A stretch of DNA of 64,000 nt from Epiperipatus broadwayi (Eukaryota > Onychophora > Udeonychophora > Euonychophora > Peripatidae): NCBI GenBank assembly GCA_028023455.1, contig JAQFVV010000030.1, forward strand, positions 1,382,501 through 1,446,500. Reading direction: 5' to 3'. The position numbers and the translations under genes are program-made. Positions 23,250 through 35,640 of the stretch are shown here, piece after piece. Below the pieces are notes generated by a model. It saw nothing but the letters and a program-made list of their open reading frames with translations. It was not told the origin of the DNA and made no database searches. Position 1 is the first letter of the stretch; each line of letters begins with the position of its first letter.

Positions 23250-23416
23250 TATTTTTTTGGCATGTGTAGGTTCAAGTGTATCAGCAGTATGAAATAGCGT
23301 GGATAATTGAGGGTCATGTGAAAGTCTGAGTTCAAACCCTATATATTACATATAGAAGTGCAGGTATGAAAAAACCTTTACTGCAGAAAAATTCATATTT
23401 CAAAAAATTAATTTTA

Positions 23417-24414
23417 TAACATTTTTTTTTTATAGCTGTGTGTTTTGTTTAATTATACAGAGACTATAATATTTGTCTAAATTGCATGTTATTATTAAAT
23501 TAGTAATAAATTGAAAGGTTGCTAGTCTTTCACATGTGCCTACTGTTGTTTCTCAGACAGCCAATCAGATGTTAAACAATGGTCTGCCATGATTTACTAC
23601 TTCAAAATTTCTGCTATTCACTCTAAATTATATTTTTAGTAATAATTATATCATTAATACAGCAAACTATATAATATATAATAAAGCTGTGTCTGTACAC
23701 ACAGAATGAAATTCCTTCCAATATTCACTTGTAAAGTGGTTAATTCAAGAATCATTGCAGTCACACATTACAAAATTACGCAATAGTAAGTTTAATAAAT
23801 TTATAATTACAACTTTGAATATATTAATATATATTTTATATTTAGTCATGATTATTTCTAAAAATTACATCCCCTTTGATTTAATTTAAAAAGTCAAAGT
23901 ACTTTGAATTATAAATACTAAGTACTTGACCCATAAAACCCTTCATCACTTGATATCTGTTCCTAATACAAATTTTTGTGACACATATCCATTTTAACAT
24001 TACTTTCATTCACTTTCACAAGTTTGAGTACAGCAATAGTGGATCTCACAATAGCTTCCCTTTTTAATTAATTTCTACTAATTATTCTTTACAAATTCAA
24101 TTTAATATCTTACTGTTGAAATATACCATTACTGCTCTTGAATAGTACATAGCATTTATATATATTATATGGACAGGAGGACTTAACTATTGTATGTAGA
24201 TAAATCATATTTTACTTTTTTGTCTGAAGATATAGAATTGATTTTCAGTTTTACGTTATTAATTATTTTCTCCATGCTCATCCACATGCCTTCAAAAAAA
24301 TGAGAAACAAATACGATACATATGTTTATGTTTTACTTCTTTCTTTGTTCATGAGCTAATATTTTTACTAATTCATCTTTCTTCATCTCTTTTATTACTT
24401 CTTTTAAACACAGT
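23417..24414. other. AT-rich spacer
   Basis: Nothing recognised. Confidence 0.45.
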
Positions 24415-24426
24415 TAATATATTTGT

Positions 24427-24830
24427 ATGTATATGCTGGACTATTTCCATTATCTAATATTAAATATTGAATGTTTTTAGGGAGTGTTACCTTAAAATTC
24501 AATACCCAGAAACTTAGGTCCAGGTTTGAGTCCTATGCTAGTAAGGTCACTGATCAGACCAGCAACATCTGAAAAAGAGAGAAATACTACTACTACTGAA
24601 AATGTTATGTTTACACTTACTGTGTGCTATTACTAACAGTTGAATGTAATTGGAAAATTTAAATAAAGTTTGTAAGTTTCTAAACAGATTCAATATTTAG
24701 CATTAGATGATGGAAATAGTCCAACATACAAATATAAGTAAAATGTCATCAACACAAATATTCAGGCAAACACAGATAATAAATATGGTATGTTGGACTA
24801 TTTCCATCATCTATGAGTGAATGTTGAATG
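24427..24830. repeat. Three-copy motif, one inverted
   Basis: CTGGACTATTTCCATTATCT (about 24434) and TTGGACTATTTCCATCATCT (about 24789) are direct copies. GATGATGGAAATAGTCCAAC (about 24708) is the inverted copy, and flanking similarity extends about 20-30 bp each side. A small hairpin-like repeat cluster of unknown family. Confidence 0.6.
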
Positions 24831-24865
24831 TATAGAAAATTTGAAACTTTTCAAATACAAACAAC

Positions 24866-25090
24866 TTGTTATATATAGGATATATGAACACAGACTTTCA
24901 CACGATCCACTACTCTACATTCTATCTCATAGCACTGATACACTTGAACATATATGTTAGTAATACCACACATAGACAACACAGGTTAGTAATTATACGT
25001 TTCGAGTATTATTCTCCACTCTTCTTCAAGTGTTGTTGGCCTATACTCACAATGACAGCACATCAACAACCTTCATTAGTCATTTATTAG
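24866..25090 (+). repeat. Family B head fused to a family C-like arm
   Basis: 24866-24962 matches the start of the family B monomer (GAACACAGACTTTCACACGA, ACTGATACACTTGAACATAT). The sequence then switches to a single arm. On its minus strand that arm reads TTGAAGAAGAGT, a loop, ACTCGAAACGTA, the hairpin motif of family C. A chimera or nested insertion. Confidence 0.55.
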
Positions 25091-25849
25091 ACTAGAAATT
25101 GTCAATGAACAATATTTCTGCAGTGTAATTTACAATTAATATTTTCTGTAAAATTATTTATGAGTAAGTGATTTCATGTCCTATTAATTATCTTTGAATT
25201 ATTATATCTTTTCTTCTCAATACTGGAGATTTTTGTTCCATTAATATGTTGATGTTATTTTCATCAAATATACTACTTGTTACATTCTTATTAACGTGAC
25301 TTTCATGTATTAATATTTACTTTTACCACAAATATGGACTCTCTCTAAAAATGAAACCATCTATTTCAAGACTAATCATGCCCACACATAGAATAGAATA
25401 TACCAGGAATGTTAATTCTATCCTCATTGAGGATTATATATCAAATAGTCAGGAATACTATGCCTGTTAAAGTGGAATGCAACCAGAAACAGTCGAACAA
25501 TGTGATCATCTAATAGCTGCACAGATTAGTAATGCTTTATAATGTTATAATCAGCTTGGACATGCAATCTTATAATTTTTGGTGGAGAACTATTTTGGAA
25601 ATATTCATCACCAAAACCCAATATTTATCCTACTAATATTAGATCTTTGAAAATTACATCCCTTTCTTCAATTCTTAATGCACCATCAACAATAAAATAG
25701 TCTCTCGTTTATTCTTAATCCGGGAATTCCTAGTCAATCTATCTGCACAAGCAAGAATTGGGCTGCCTTTCAGTTTCTCTTGGTTTGGACTTGGTTATTT
25801 GCTCATTTCAAATTTTACTCCTATATAATAACTCCATGGTGATGGTGAT

Positions 25850-26660
25850 CTAAATTACCTCTACTGTTTTTCTACACATACTTGCCATTTGTTATCCAAT
25901 CCAGTTAACTTTGCAGATATAGAACTGCTGTCAGGTGATGAATAAACAGTATTGGTTTTCTTAGAGGCAATAGTCAATATTGATACTACTTCTAGGACAT
26001 TTAAATATTTGTTGATTCTAATTCTGGTGCGTTTAAATATATAGGTCATTATTATTACATCAACATAAACATGGCTCTCCTTTTCCCCTGATTGATGCTC
26101 TTGTTTGATATGGTGGAAAGTCTGATTCTTTCTACTCTGGACCTTATGGCTGTGTACTTAAGTTTATTATATTCAAAAACACCATTTGCTTGATTTTCTT
26201 AGTCTGTAGTGTTAACATTTGATCTATTACTTGACAAATAATGTCTGATAATGTGAATAATTTGGCTCTCTGACAATCAACATGCTGTTAAAGTTATCAG
26301 TTTTGCAACTTGACTCCAGAAGAAATTTTAAGGTTTTCCTTCTCATGTTCTGATTAATATAATTTTATTACCTTGGTAACACCTGAATTTGTTAAATAAA
26401 AAGTCTCTCCATTCTTGAGAAACTACCTGCAAATAGCTGTAACATTGTATTTAATTTTGCTTCTTTCCCATATGATTTAAGATAAAATACCGGTTGAGAC
26501 TATTCAAGAACTTTATCGGAGCCTTCTCCCAACTGGCATCTTCAAAAATTGGTTTACTATCCCTAGTCCATTTAAGCTTATATTTAGGCCTTCTTTCTGA
26601 ATTCCTTTTGGGTGCACTTTTTTCTTTACTTCCTTCATCATTTGATAAGAATGAGTAACA
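25850..26660 (-). pseudogene. Possible retrotransposon pol or gag remnant
   Basis: Minus-strand frames contain RRPKYKLKWTRDSKPI near 26560 and an open stretch with RTRIRINKYLNVLEVVS near 26030. The nucleotide stretch GACATTTAAATATTTGTTGA plus TTCTGGTGCG is shared with the gypsy-like remnant at 19960. I infer a related element but cannot name a domain. Confidence 0.35.
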
Positions 26661-27849
26661 TACTCATTCATTAATTTTTGATATCTCTATTCATTGAATC
26701 CTTTTATCCGATTTTTCTTGAATCACCATCTGATTTTCACTGGTAGACATCTTTTCTTTAACTATCTATCATTTCTCTCCTCTCTTTATATAGTTTCATT
26801 TTTCTCTTGTATTCTCATATTACATTTAAAATTTTCTTCTATTTCCTGTATAATTCATATAATGTTCTCTATTCTCTTTCTTGTCATACTTAATACCTTT
26901 TATCTTATCAACAGTCTCTTCTACTTTCTAAACATTTTAATTCACCTTTTTCTTAATATTTGTTGTTTTTATTCATTTCTTTTCTAATGACTTTCATATA
27001 TTTCACATCTATAATATCTTTGATCTCTTTGGTGTCATACATCTTTAATTCAGCTTTATTTCTTCTTTCATGTCTTTATTTTCAGTTAGGTTTTCATTGT
27101 TATCTGTATTCATTTTTCACAGTATCTTTATTAGTTTTTTTATTTATGTAGTAACATTTCTCTTCTCATCAGAAATATTTTTATTTATGTATTATTTTTG
27201 TTTAGTTCTTTTATATCAATCTTCAAGTCTTATTCATATTTTGTATAGCTTACATCATGGATCATTTCAAAACTAGGCATTTTTTCTACAGAGGTATTTA
27301 CTTCCTGAATTGACTCGTGTATTTCACATTCTTCTACTTTTTTCCCCTTCTGGAATATCTAACTCATCATTGCTTTCTGCAATCAAATATGTGTTCTTTT
27401 TTTTTATTCCAATTTTTTTTAAGATTCACATTTAGTTTTTCTTTTGGATATTTCATTGAATTTGGGCTGTCTCTTACATGATTCTCTTTGGCTTTCACTT
27501 TGAATATTTATTTTCTTGCATAGTCCTAATTCAAATCCTGACTTGATTTAAATTTTCCAGCCTATCCTATTCTAATCCTGCCTAACACTTAATATCTATT
27601 CTTTATTCTCACATTCCACCCAGTTAAAATATCTGATTGTTTTTTATTTTTTCCTCATATTTACTTAAAATTATTTCAACACTATCCCTTTTCAGACAAT
27701 GTTCAGTCAGGTCCATTCAGCTAGATATTGTTGTTTAGCTACCATGATCTGGTCATCCATTTAAATTGTAAATAAAATTCAACATTAGTTATGGTAAATC
27801 ACATTGAGTGGTTTACAGAGCACACATTGATTGCAGCAAATAATATAAC
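26661..27849. other. Strongly T/C-biased stretch without a recognised gene
   Basis: The plus strand is pyrimidine-rich for about 1 kb. Overlapping hydrophobic Leu/Phe/Ser-rich frames follow from that composition and show no motif. The purine-rich complement could be a decayed lysine-rich coding strand. Confidence 0.4.
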
Positions 27850-28102
27850 AAATAGGGACAGGGTTAAGAAAATGTCTCAAAGTAGAAAAATGCATATAAT
27901 ATACTATCTCCTTTTGATGTTCAAAGTAGGGAAAAAAATAACTGGCTATATTTATATTTATTGAACTGTAAAATAGTGGGCCGTTCTCTGACATAGTAAA
28001 AAAGGAAAAACTCTCCATACAGTAGTGGCACTCAGTGCCAGTGCTAACCAGAGAATGGATGCCAGAAGGCTTGTGCATAAAATCCTCATCTAGGGCCTAC
28101 TC

Positions 28103-28162
28103 ATCTAATATCCCCAGACTATTTTCTGGTTTGTGACGTTCATCAGTGAGGAGCTTTGGATC
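28103..28162 (-). ncRNA. Hammerhead ribozyme, family A, minus-strand arm
   Basis: CTGATGA, a stem II region of 13 nt, GAAAATAGTC, predicted cleavage between 28117 and 28116. Inner stem I TCCTCA/TGGGGA is intact; outer ATCCAA/TTAGAT has one mismatch. Position 15.2 is changed (GAAAA for GAAAC). Confidence 0.6.
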
Positions 28163-28187
28163 TGAGAGCACTGCACCCTGCTCTCAG

Positions 28188-28240
28188 ATCCAAAGCTCCT
28201 CACTGATGAAGGCAAGAAACTAGTCTGAGGATATTAGATG
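28188..28240 (+). ncRNA. Hammerhead ribozyme, family A, plus-strand arm, stem II collapsed
   Basis: CTGATGA (28203-28209), GAAAC (28216-28220), TA, GTC ending at 28225, and inner stem I TCCTCA/TGAGGA fully paired. Only six bases (AGGCAA) remain for stem II, so activity is doubtful. Confidence 0.6.
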
Positions 28241-29614
28241 AGTAGGTCCTAGATGGGGATTTTATGCCTTCTGGCATTTATTGATTACTCTGGTTGGCAC
28301 TGAGTGGTACTACGGTATGGATAGTTTTGCCTGTTTTAATAACAGTTATGTGCTAGCATAAGAAATGGTGATCATGTGATGTTTAGAGGTTTGACATAGT
28401 AACTGAGAAAAAGGTATTTAATGACATCAGCTTTTTTTTTCCAAATAATTTACCAATTGTTTAGATGGTATATCTTTTAACATTTAAAAAGGATGATGAT
28501 ACTTTAATTTATTCTGTAATTATCTATCTTTTATAATCATAACCTCTGATTTTTGGATTAGTATGAGTTTAAATTTGGATAGGATAATTATGATAAATGT
28601 AAAACTTGAGAGGGTATTGATTTGAATTCCAAAATATTTAATATTAAAATTTGATAATAATTAATAACATGGAAAAACAATGTTATAAAATTCTCTAATG
28701 TCATATTGTTAATAAACACATAAATATCAGTGGTTAATGATTAGTATTCACATATTTCAATTGCTTATTTTCTCCAATAAAAGATAATTTTCATAAGTAC
28801 TTCCCAAACCAGTACTTTATAAAAGTCAACCTAATTCACGCAGTAATTTAAATTTATCAAAAATTATACGTAACAAAATTCTATAATTTGTATTATAAAA
28901 AAATATAAAACTTTTTGTTAAATACACATCTACAATTACCGACAAATATATTAAATGGAATAATAAAAAAAGAGTATCCATTATCATATGTTTAATAAAT
29001 ATATATGTACAATTCAATATTCAAATTGTTGCAGGCCTTAAATATTTCTCACTGGTTTATTTTTCAATCATTTTGGAACACCATGTTGTCTCTTCTAGTT
29101 TACAATTGCATGACTATTTTTTCCAGATGGTGGCTCTCTGTTGCTTCCATATGGTAATTCACAATGATGGTTGATAGGTTTTCCATGGTGAATATCTTTC
29201 CTCCAATTTATAGGCTTATGGGTCAAGATTAAGTCAATTATAATATATAACAGATGATCACAGAACTTTTGACTAGGTTATTCTGAATATTTACTTCCTC
29301 ATTAAATCACATTTACGATGAAGACTCACAACCCAAATAATAGTTTTGCTCATTACTTCAACCTAAAGATGATTCACTTGTAGATATCTTTTATTCATAG
29401 CTCTTGGAGAAATGTAATGAAAATTAAGTCTTATCTGTGAATCCAGTTGCCCACAAGTAAAAACAATAACAAAATTACTAAAAAGAAATTATTTGTGCAT
29501 TTTTAGGATTTAATTCAGTGTCTAATGAGAATGACTTTTCCAATTATGAGAGCTTTGTGATAATATATAAACCAATCCATGATATACAAATATGTCCATA
29601 TACAGAACATGCTA

Positions 29615-30376
29615 GTCCATTCAGATTTTTGCAGATGATGTAGTTGTTTTTGCAAGTAATGCTTGAGAGCTGCAATAAATGTTGCAAGAGTTATCAAATA
29701 AAAGTAGGACTAAAAATAAATGTTAGAAAGACTAAAGTAATGTTTAATGATTTTCTCAAAATATGAAAATAAAGATTGATTATGATGAGTTAGAAGAAGT
29801 TAACAGTTACAAACATCTTAATCAGATTATTAATACAGATGGAAACATAATGGATGAAATTAATCATAGAATTAAATTTAGTTGGAGTGCTTTTGGTAGA
29901 AATAATTTGATACTAAAAGGAAATATATCTATGTGTTTGAAAAGGTTTTTAATAAATGTGTTTTACCAGTTCTTACTTATGGATCTGAGATTTGAACACT
30001 TAATAGAAGAGCAATACAGAGTTTCAGACCACTCAAAGGAGTATGGAGAGATGTATGTTAGGAGTAACAAGAAGAGATCGAAAACACAATATATGGGTAA
30101 GAGAAGAAACAGGTGTTACTGACCTCATTGAAAAAATTAAAAGACTGAAGTGGAGTTGGGTTGGACATATTGCTAGAAGAGATGATAATAGATGGACAAT
30201 TGAAATTTTAAACTGAATTCCAAGAGATTGTAAAAGACCCAGAAAGTGACCACATGTGAGATGGATGGATGAAAGAAAAAAGTATGCAGGGGTGATGTGG
30301 AGAAAAGAAGCTAAAGATCGGAGGTGGATTGAACTTGAAGAGACCTTCATCCTGCAGTGGATTGATGATGATGAGT
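29615..30376 (+). pseudogene. LINE ORF2 3-prime fragment with FADD box (IPRDCKRP family)
   Basis: Starts just upstream of an intact RT catalytic box FADD (29628-29639, within IFADDVVVFAS). It continues with YDELEEVNSYKHLNQIINTD, IMDEINHRIKF, FGRNNLILKGN, then in other frames GVTDLIEKIKRLKW and GHIARRDDNRW. It ends with IPRDCKRP, VRWMDE, AGVMW and ETFILQWIDDD before a GATGATGATGAG tail. Frameshifts and stops make it dead. It is a 5-prime-truncated APE-type non-LTR copy (RTE- or Jockey-like; clade not resolved) and the best-preserved C-terminal half in the window. Confidence 0.85.
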
Positions 30377-30697
30377 CCATTCAGTTTGATATTTTGAAAT
30401 AGTTTTTTTAAATTTTTTTTGCAGTGACTCTTTCTTTCTAAAAAATACCATATTGTGATCTCAATCATGTCCCAATAAAAATAATTAGCATCACACTTCT
30501 TAAGGTCTCGGAGATAATCTTTGTATAAATGGAGTCTATCTTTTTCAGAAAATTATGTTCAAGATCATTATATTTTTATCAAGAAATCTTGTATTATCTA
30601 TTAATTTCACATGCCCAATCTAATGAAAACATGATTTTACAATATTGGATTTGAGTATTACATCCAAACACTCGGAAAAATATTTTGATCAATGATA

Positions 30698-30890
30698 TAT
30701 TTTGTCAAACCACTAAACATCACATGATCACCATTTCTTATGCTTCCTCATAATAAGTCTGGGAATATTGGATGAGTAGGCAGTAGATAGGGATTTTATG
30801 CACAAACCTTCTGGTATCCATTGATTATTCTGGCTTGCACTGAGTGGCACTACTGTATGGAGAGTTTTACTATTTTAACGTATCTTGTCA
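30698..30890 (+). repeat. Family A element, internally deleted
   Basis: Starts with the family extension (AACCACTAAACATCACATGA) and ends with the outer arm (GAGAGTTTTACTATTTTAACG). The first arm and the ribozyme core are deleted. Near-perfect 10-bp duplication TATTTTGTCA (30698-30707) and TATCTTGTCA (30881-30890). Confidence 0.75.
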
Positions 30891-31440
30891 TTCTATTTTT
30901 AGAATTTTACAAACATTCGTAAATGTAATTTTTCTAATATATTTGTCAAATCAATAGATTATCTAACTTTCACTTCCATACAATAATTCAGAGAAAACAA
31001 TTTTATAAATAGCTAATTTAATTGTAAGAGTTATTTCATTGTGATAAAATACCCAATTTTTTAACTTATCAAAAGCAGTACATTGAAGTTAATTAATGCT
31101 GCATAATCTAAGTCCATCTTTAAAAAGCTACAAAATACTTAAATTGATAAATATTATCAGTCTGATAACCATACAAGCTAAAAATTGCTGAAGATTTTTC
31201 TTCCACCATTGCCTGATAAAGAATTAAGTTTTTTTGTGTTAAAACAATCTTCATATGTTGCATTAATTCTTTAGATTCTCCTTTGAATTTGCAAAGATAT
31301 TCCCAATCATCACATATCATAAATGAAAATCAATGATAAAGTTCTTGTGTTTAGTTATAACTGAATCAAATTTTAAAATCCTGTCAAAACATTATTGCAT
31401 CTTGATAAGCTGATTAATTAAGCCATCTAAAAAGTCTCCA

Positions 31441-33960
31441 AAATCATCCATTTTCAGACATTATTGATCGATTGCAAGATGATTACGTCAAATTTGATCC
31501 ACTTTCTCCAATCTTTAATCTGTCTTCTTCGCATTACATAACAGCAAATTTCCTTATTTCGTACATCAATCTTGCATATGATATCTTTCTCAGTCTTTTA
31601 CTCTTGGTATCTGATTTAAAACATCAACTGTCCAACCCAGCTCCAGTTCAGTTTCTTAATTCTTTCAATAATGTTTGTTTTTCATCCAAGTATTTCATTT
31701 TTGTTTTCTTGTTATTAATACATCTCTCCATATTCCATGGTATGGTCTGAAGTCTCTGAATTACTCTTCTGCAGAATATCCAAATCTCAGATTCATAAGA
31801 ACTGGTACAACATATTTATTAAAAATCTTCCTTTTCAAACATATAGGCATATTTTCTTTTAGTATTAAGTTGTTTTTATCAAAAGTACCACATTCAAATT
31901 TAATTCTATCATTAATTTCATCCATTTTATGTCTATCTATATTAATAAACTGACAAAGATATTCATACTTGTTAACTTTTAATTCACGATTATAAATCTC
32001 TATTTTTTGATTTCGAGAAATATTCATTGACTGTTATAGTCTTTTTTGGCATTTATCTCTAGTCATATTTTATTTCTTAGAATTGATAACCATTGCAACA
32101 CTTCTTTAAGTTTTGAAGCATTTTTTTGCCAAACCAATCACATTACCTGCAAAATATAAATGACTTAAATAATATCTGGTTATTTTTACTTCCTTAGCTT
32201 CTCATCTTAATTCACAAAATACTTTCTTGAAAAACTGTTGTTTGGGAGCTAAGCAAATAGCCTGTCATATATCCTTCTCAATGTTGACCTTAGTATCACT
32301 ATGAAATCTAATCATTGCTATCACATTTTGATAATATTCAAAATAATATCCTACGCCTTGATGATACAATGCTTTTATCACCATAAATATGCTAATAGAA
32401 TGGAATACTTTTTTATAATTTATAAATACAAAGCATATTGACAACGAACTTGTTCTTTTGACTAGTTAAAATTCAATTTTCACTATAGATTGAGCTGTAA
32501 TTAACATGGTAGATTTTATATGAAACTGATAAAAGATTGGTGTCATCACCTTTCTTAAATACCAATATTACTACATACTTTTAATTATCTGAATCATTTA
32601 GATATTTAATATATAGCATTGCCAATAATTAATTTTTCTATTTCTTTCTTGATTCTTTTAAGGTATCAATAATAATACCATCAGTTCCTGGAGTTTTTTC
32701 TTTCATCATAGATTTAATTGCATGTCTCACTTCATTTAAAATGCTGGTCATTTCAGATGTAATAATTGTAGGGGATATACTTTTGTTTTTGATTACTATA
32801 TAATTCTTTTAGTAATAGTTCCAACTTTTTTCTCAATGCAGAATTTTCCTTCAATACCAAGATGTTGTTTCATACTTTTGCAACTTAATCTCTATGTAGC
32901 TTTTCTTGTCAATTCATAATTGATTTCTTATATTATTAACTTTTTTAATATTTTTACAAAACTCTAGATATTCATTTCTTCTTAATGGATAATTTAAAAG
33001 TTAATAATAAACTGATGCTTTTCTGACTAGCTATCTTTCTTGCAGTTCTTAGGTGTATTCGTTATCTTCTTATTGATTTCATTTTGCAAGTTCCAATTTA
33101 AATTGATGAATATTTCAGAGGATTAGGAATATCAACTGTTAATATTGATTTTCTTAATAATTTTGCATTAACATACGTCTTACAAATCAATGATCACTTC
33201 CTATTGTGAATCTGCTAAGAACATTACAAACTTGAAGTAAATATTTTCTGGTAGTTAAAGTATAATTCAATTCTGTACTACCTTCATTTGGATGCTTCCA
33301 TGCCCATTTTCATTTAACATTTTACTCAAAAAAAGTTCACAATATAGTTTTTCTTTTTTTTACAAACTCCATAAGTATATGACCTTTCTCATTTTTATCA
33401 CCATAACTGTATCCACAACAATTTCATTTTTCAGTCATTTATCAATTCTAGCACTAAAGTCTTCCTTTTAGAATATTGTTTGGTCTGATCAAAAGCATTT
33501 TGTATATCTATATAAAAATCTTCCGTTTCTTCATCACAATGAGAATTTATTGGAGCATAAATCTGAAAATCTGCATATTTTCCTTTAATTTGAATAACTA
33601 ATCTTGCCATTCTATCTGAAATATTAAAAATCTTGACAATGTTGTTCTCTACCTTTTATATAAAATGAATCCCATTCCATTTGTGCTTCAAATAATTGTT
33701 CTTTGTTCAATTTTTAAATCATCTCTTCTAATTTCTAAGCGTTCAACTATTTACCATTTAATATTAAACAGTTCTTCCAATTTGTGCAATCTTCCATTTG
33801 AAAGTGATCTACAATTGAAAGTACCTTAATAAAAAAATCATCATTGAGTAGCAGTCAGATTCTCACAATCTGGAAATTCTAAGCACTCTTTGCAACCATC
33901 CTAGAAATTTTATGTCCTCATGGGTCTGCCATGATTGTAAATGTCTGTTTTTAAAAAGTT
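31441..33960 (-). pseudogene. Nearly full-length non-LTR retrotransposon (IPRDCKRP family), dead
   Basis: Read on the minus strand, the copy begins with a leader and GTFNCRSLSNGRLHKLEEL near 33800, the start of an AP-endonuclease domain. It continues through RLVIQIKGKYADFQIYAP and CDEETEDFYIDIQ in shifting frames. The RT box is FAGNVIGLA near 32140, where relatives have FADDV, so both catalytic Asp residues are lost. The C-terminal region 31761-32027 is open (NKYEYLCQFINIDRHKMDE, FDKNNLILKEN). The C-terminal motif is badly eroded at 31473-31640. About 2.5 kb covers endonuclease plus RT, close to full length for ORF2. Many stops and frameshifts. Confidence 0.75.
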
Positions 33961-35640
33961 CATCTATGAATACATTCGTGCTTTCAAAAAAAGTCAACTG
34001 ATATGTCAAGAAATATTAGGCGATTATGACGCAAGAATATCTTTCATGATCTAAAATGCAAATATAGAAAGCCAATAAACTTATCACATTGACGCATGTT
34101 GATGAGTAGCAAGTAAATTTTGCACATTCTAAACACCTACATTGAAAAAAAAAAATTAGATTCATATTTATCTTTAGTATTACCACTGCCTCCTAATTCC
34201 TTATTACAACAAATAATATGGTTATTTATCATTTTATTGAAATCTTCCAGGCATGGCAACCTAGTTAGACTGTGAGACAAGCCATTTTTAAATCACGTTT
34301 GCTGTAGACAAGGGACAACTAAAGGATTATTTAAATCTTCAACACCAAAATAGACAATAACGCTGGTAGCTAATGGGATATCAAACTTATGATTGATATA
34401 GCTTCTTAATGAAACTTGACTTCAAAAGTAAGAAAGCTTAACAACATAAGTAGACGGATAAAAAAATTATTAGGAACGGCAAATCAATCGGTGAAAAAGT
34501 TATTTAATGTTGGATTTATTGTAGTTTAATTTAGTATTCTGGGAATTTCACAATGCATCAATGAACGACTAATGATATTAAAATTTGGCTTACACAATGA
34601 TACCTGTGCTCATTTTATTAATGAATATGTTCCAATGTTAAATTAAGAAAACGTTTTTATATCGTCAGATAGCAGTTACAGCAGTAATGTTAAAATAATG
34701 AATTTTTCTTCCTGGAGACCTTAATATATGTACAAACAGTAGACTTTGACTAAAAGTTATAGAAAAATAATGTTATTACTTTCATAAACACTTTGCTAAG
34801 GTACTAAAATTGTTATATTTATACATCCACACTCAAAACAATAGGTTAGATTATAATTAGAAGCCAAAATATAAGACTTCATATCACACAAGCACTTATA
34901 GGTTCAAATTAATGGACAGATTACACACTATACTCCAAAGTTAAGATGATAGCTCATTAGAAATGTCTTACTCCAATTATATATTTGCAAGGATAATGTT
35001 CATTTTTAGAATCATATAATATTCGTGTGAAATTTCAAGAACTATGAAACACTAAAACTGTTAATTCCGATTTCCATAATTATCATGATATTGATGCTTA
35101 GAAGTGTGTTACAAATACAAGTAAATTATTCTCGGATTCACTAAAAAGAGTTACAAGTAGGAAGACCAATTCTCTTTTATTTCCTGGGAAATTTCATTAT
35201 CAGAGCTATTTTTTTGAGTTCCTTCAACTCCCAAACTGATTCTATTTCTTCTATACATTTCATCAATTATTAAGAGTCACAAAATGTAACTGTATTATTC
35301 ATGCTAAATTCACTGCTATTTCTCCTACATATAAATTTAATATTCAAAATACATTTAAGTATAAACTATTATTATTATTGATAGTTGTAGACAACTATCA
35401 ATAATAAAGTATCGAAGATCTATAATAATAGAAACTTTGGCATATGCTAATTGACAGTGGAATGTTTCCAGATTGTAATATTTCTGTTTTTGCTTATGAC
35501 CATTTTTCATTCTTAAGTTTTTAAATTTCTTCTGAACAGAAGGGACTTTCGTTAGAGCAGCGACAGTAAAAATAATAATGCAAAAACTCTATTCAAATAA
35601 AAAAACAGAATACTTATGTTTGCTTGAGAAAGTGGAAAGA
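33961..35640. other. AT-rich intergenic stretch with a small hairpin
   Basis: No gene recognised. Contains the hairpin listed at 35372-35407. Confidence 0.45.
35372..35407. repeat. Perfect 17-bp hairpin
   Basis: TATTATTGATAGTTGT, a two-base loop AG, and ACAACTATCAATAATA, plus one further flanking pair. No U-rich tail. Function unknown. Confidence 0.8.

Larger units (their letters stand above)
22686..23416 (+). repeat. Family B palindromic hammerhead element
   Basis: The left arm about 22703-22985 and right arm about 23000-23305 are reverse complements (for example CACTCCACCCCACAACTCTT with its partner near 23100, and AAAATCTGATGATGGAATG with CATTATCAGATTTT). The right side continues past the arm as a one-sided extension of about 100 bp. 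A 14-bp direct repeat AAAAATTAATTTTA (22686-22699 and 23403-23416) flanks the unit. The plus-strand right arm carries an intact hammerhead (23189-23249); the minus-strand left-arm copy is decayed. No open frame. Confidence 0.8.
27989..28402 (+). repeat. Family A palindromic hammerhead element, compact copy
   Basis: Nearly arm-to-arm palindrome: left arm about 28007-28178 and right arm about 28185-28350, with the centre at CTGCACCCTGC. The loop present in other copies is absent. A right-hand extension of about 45 bp (CATAAGAAATGGTGATCATG) follows. Perfect 11-bp duplication TGACATAGTAA (27989-27999 and 28392-28402). Confidence 0.85.
27850..29480 (+). repeat. Diverged duplicated segment, copy 2 (interrupted by family A element)
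   Basis: Direct-orientation partner of 20700-22440, split by the 392-bp insertion at 28000-28391. Confidence 0.55.

Noticed and set aside
26694-27276. Three overlapping hydrophobic ORFs on the plus strand, like small membrane proteins
   Set aside because: They follow from a 1-kb T/C-rich strand; they overlap in several frames and show no codon or motif evidence.
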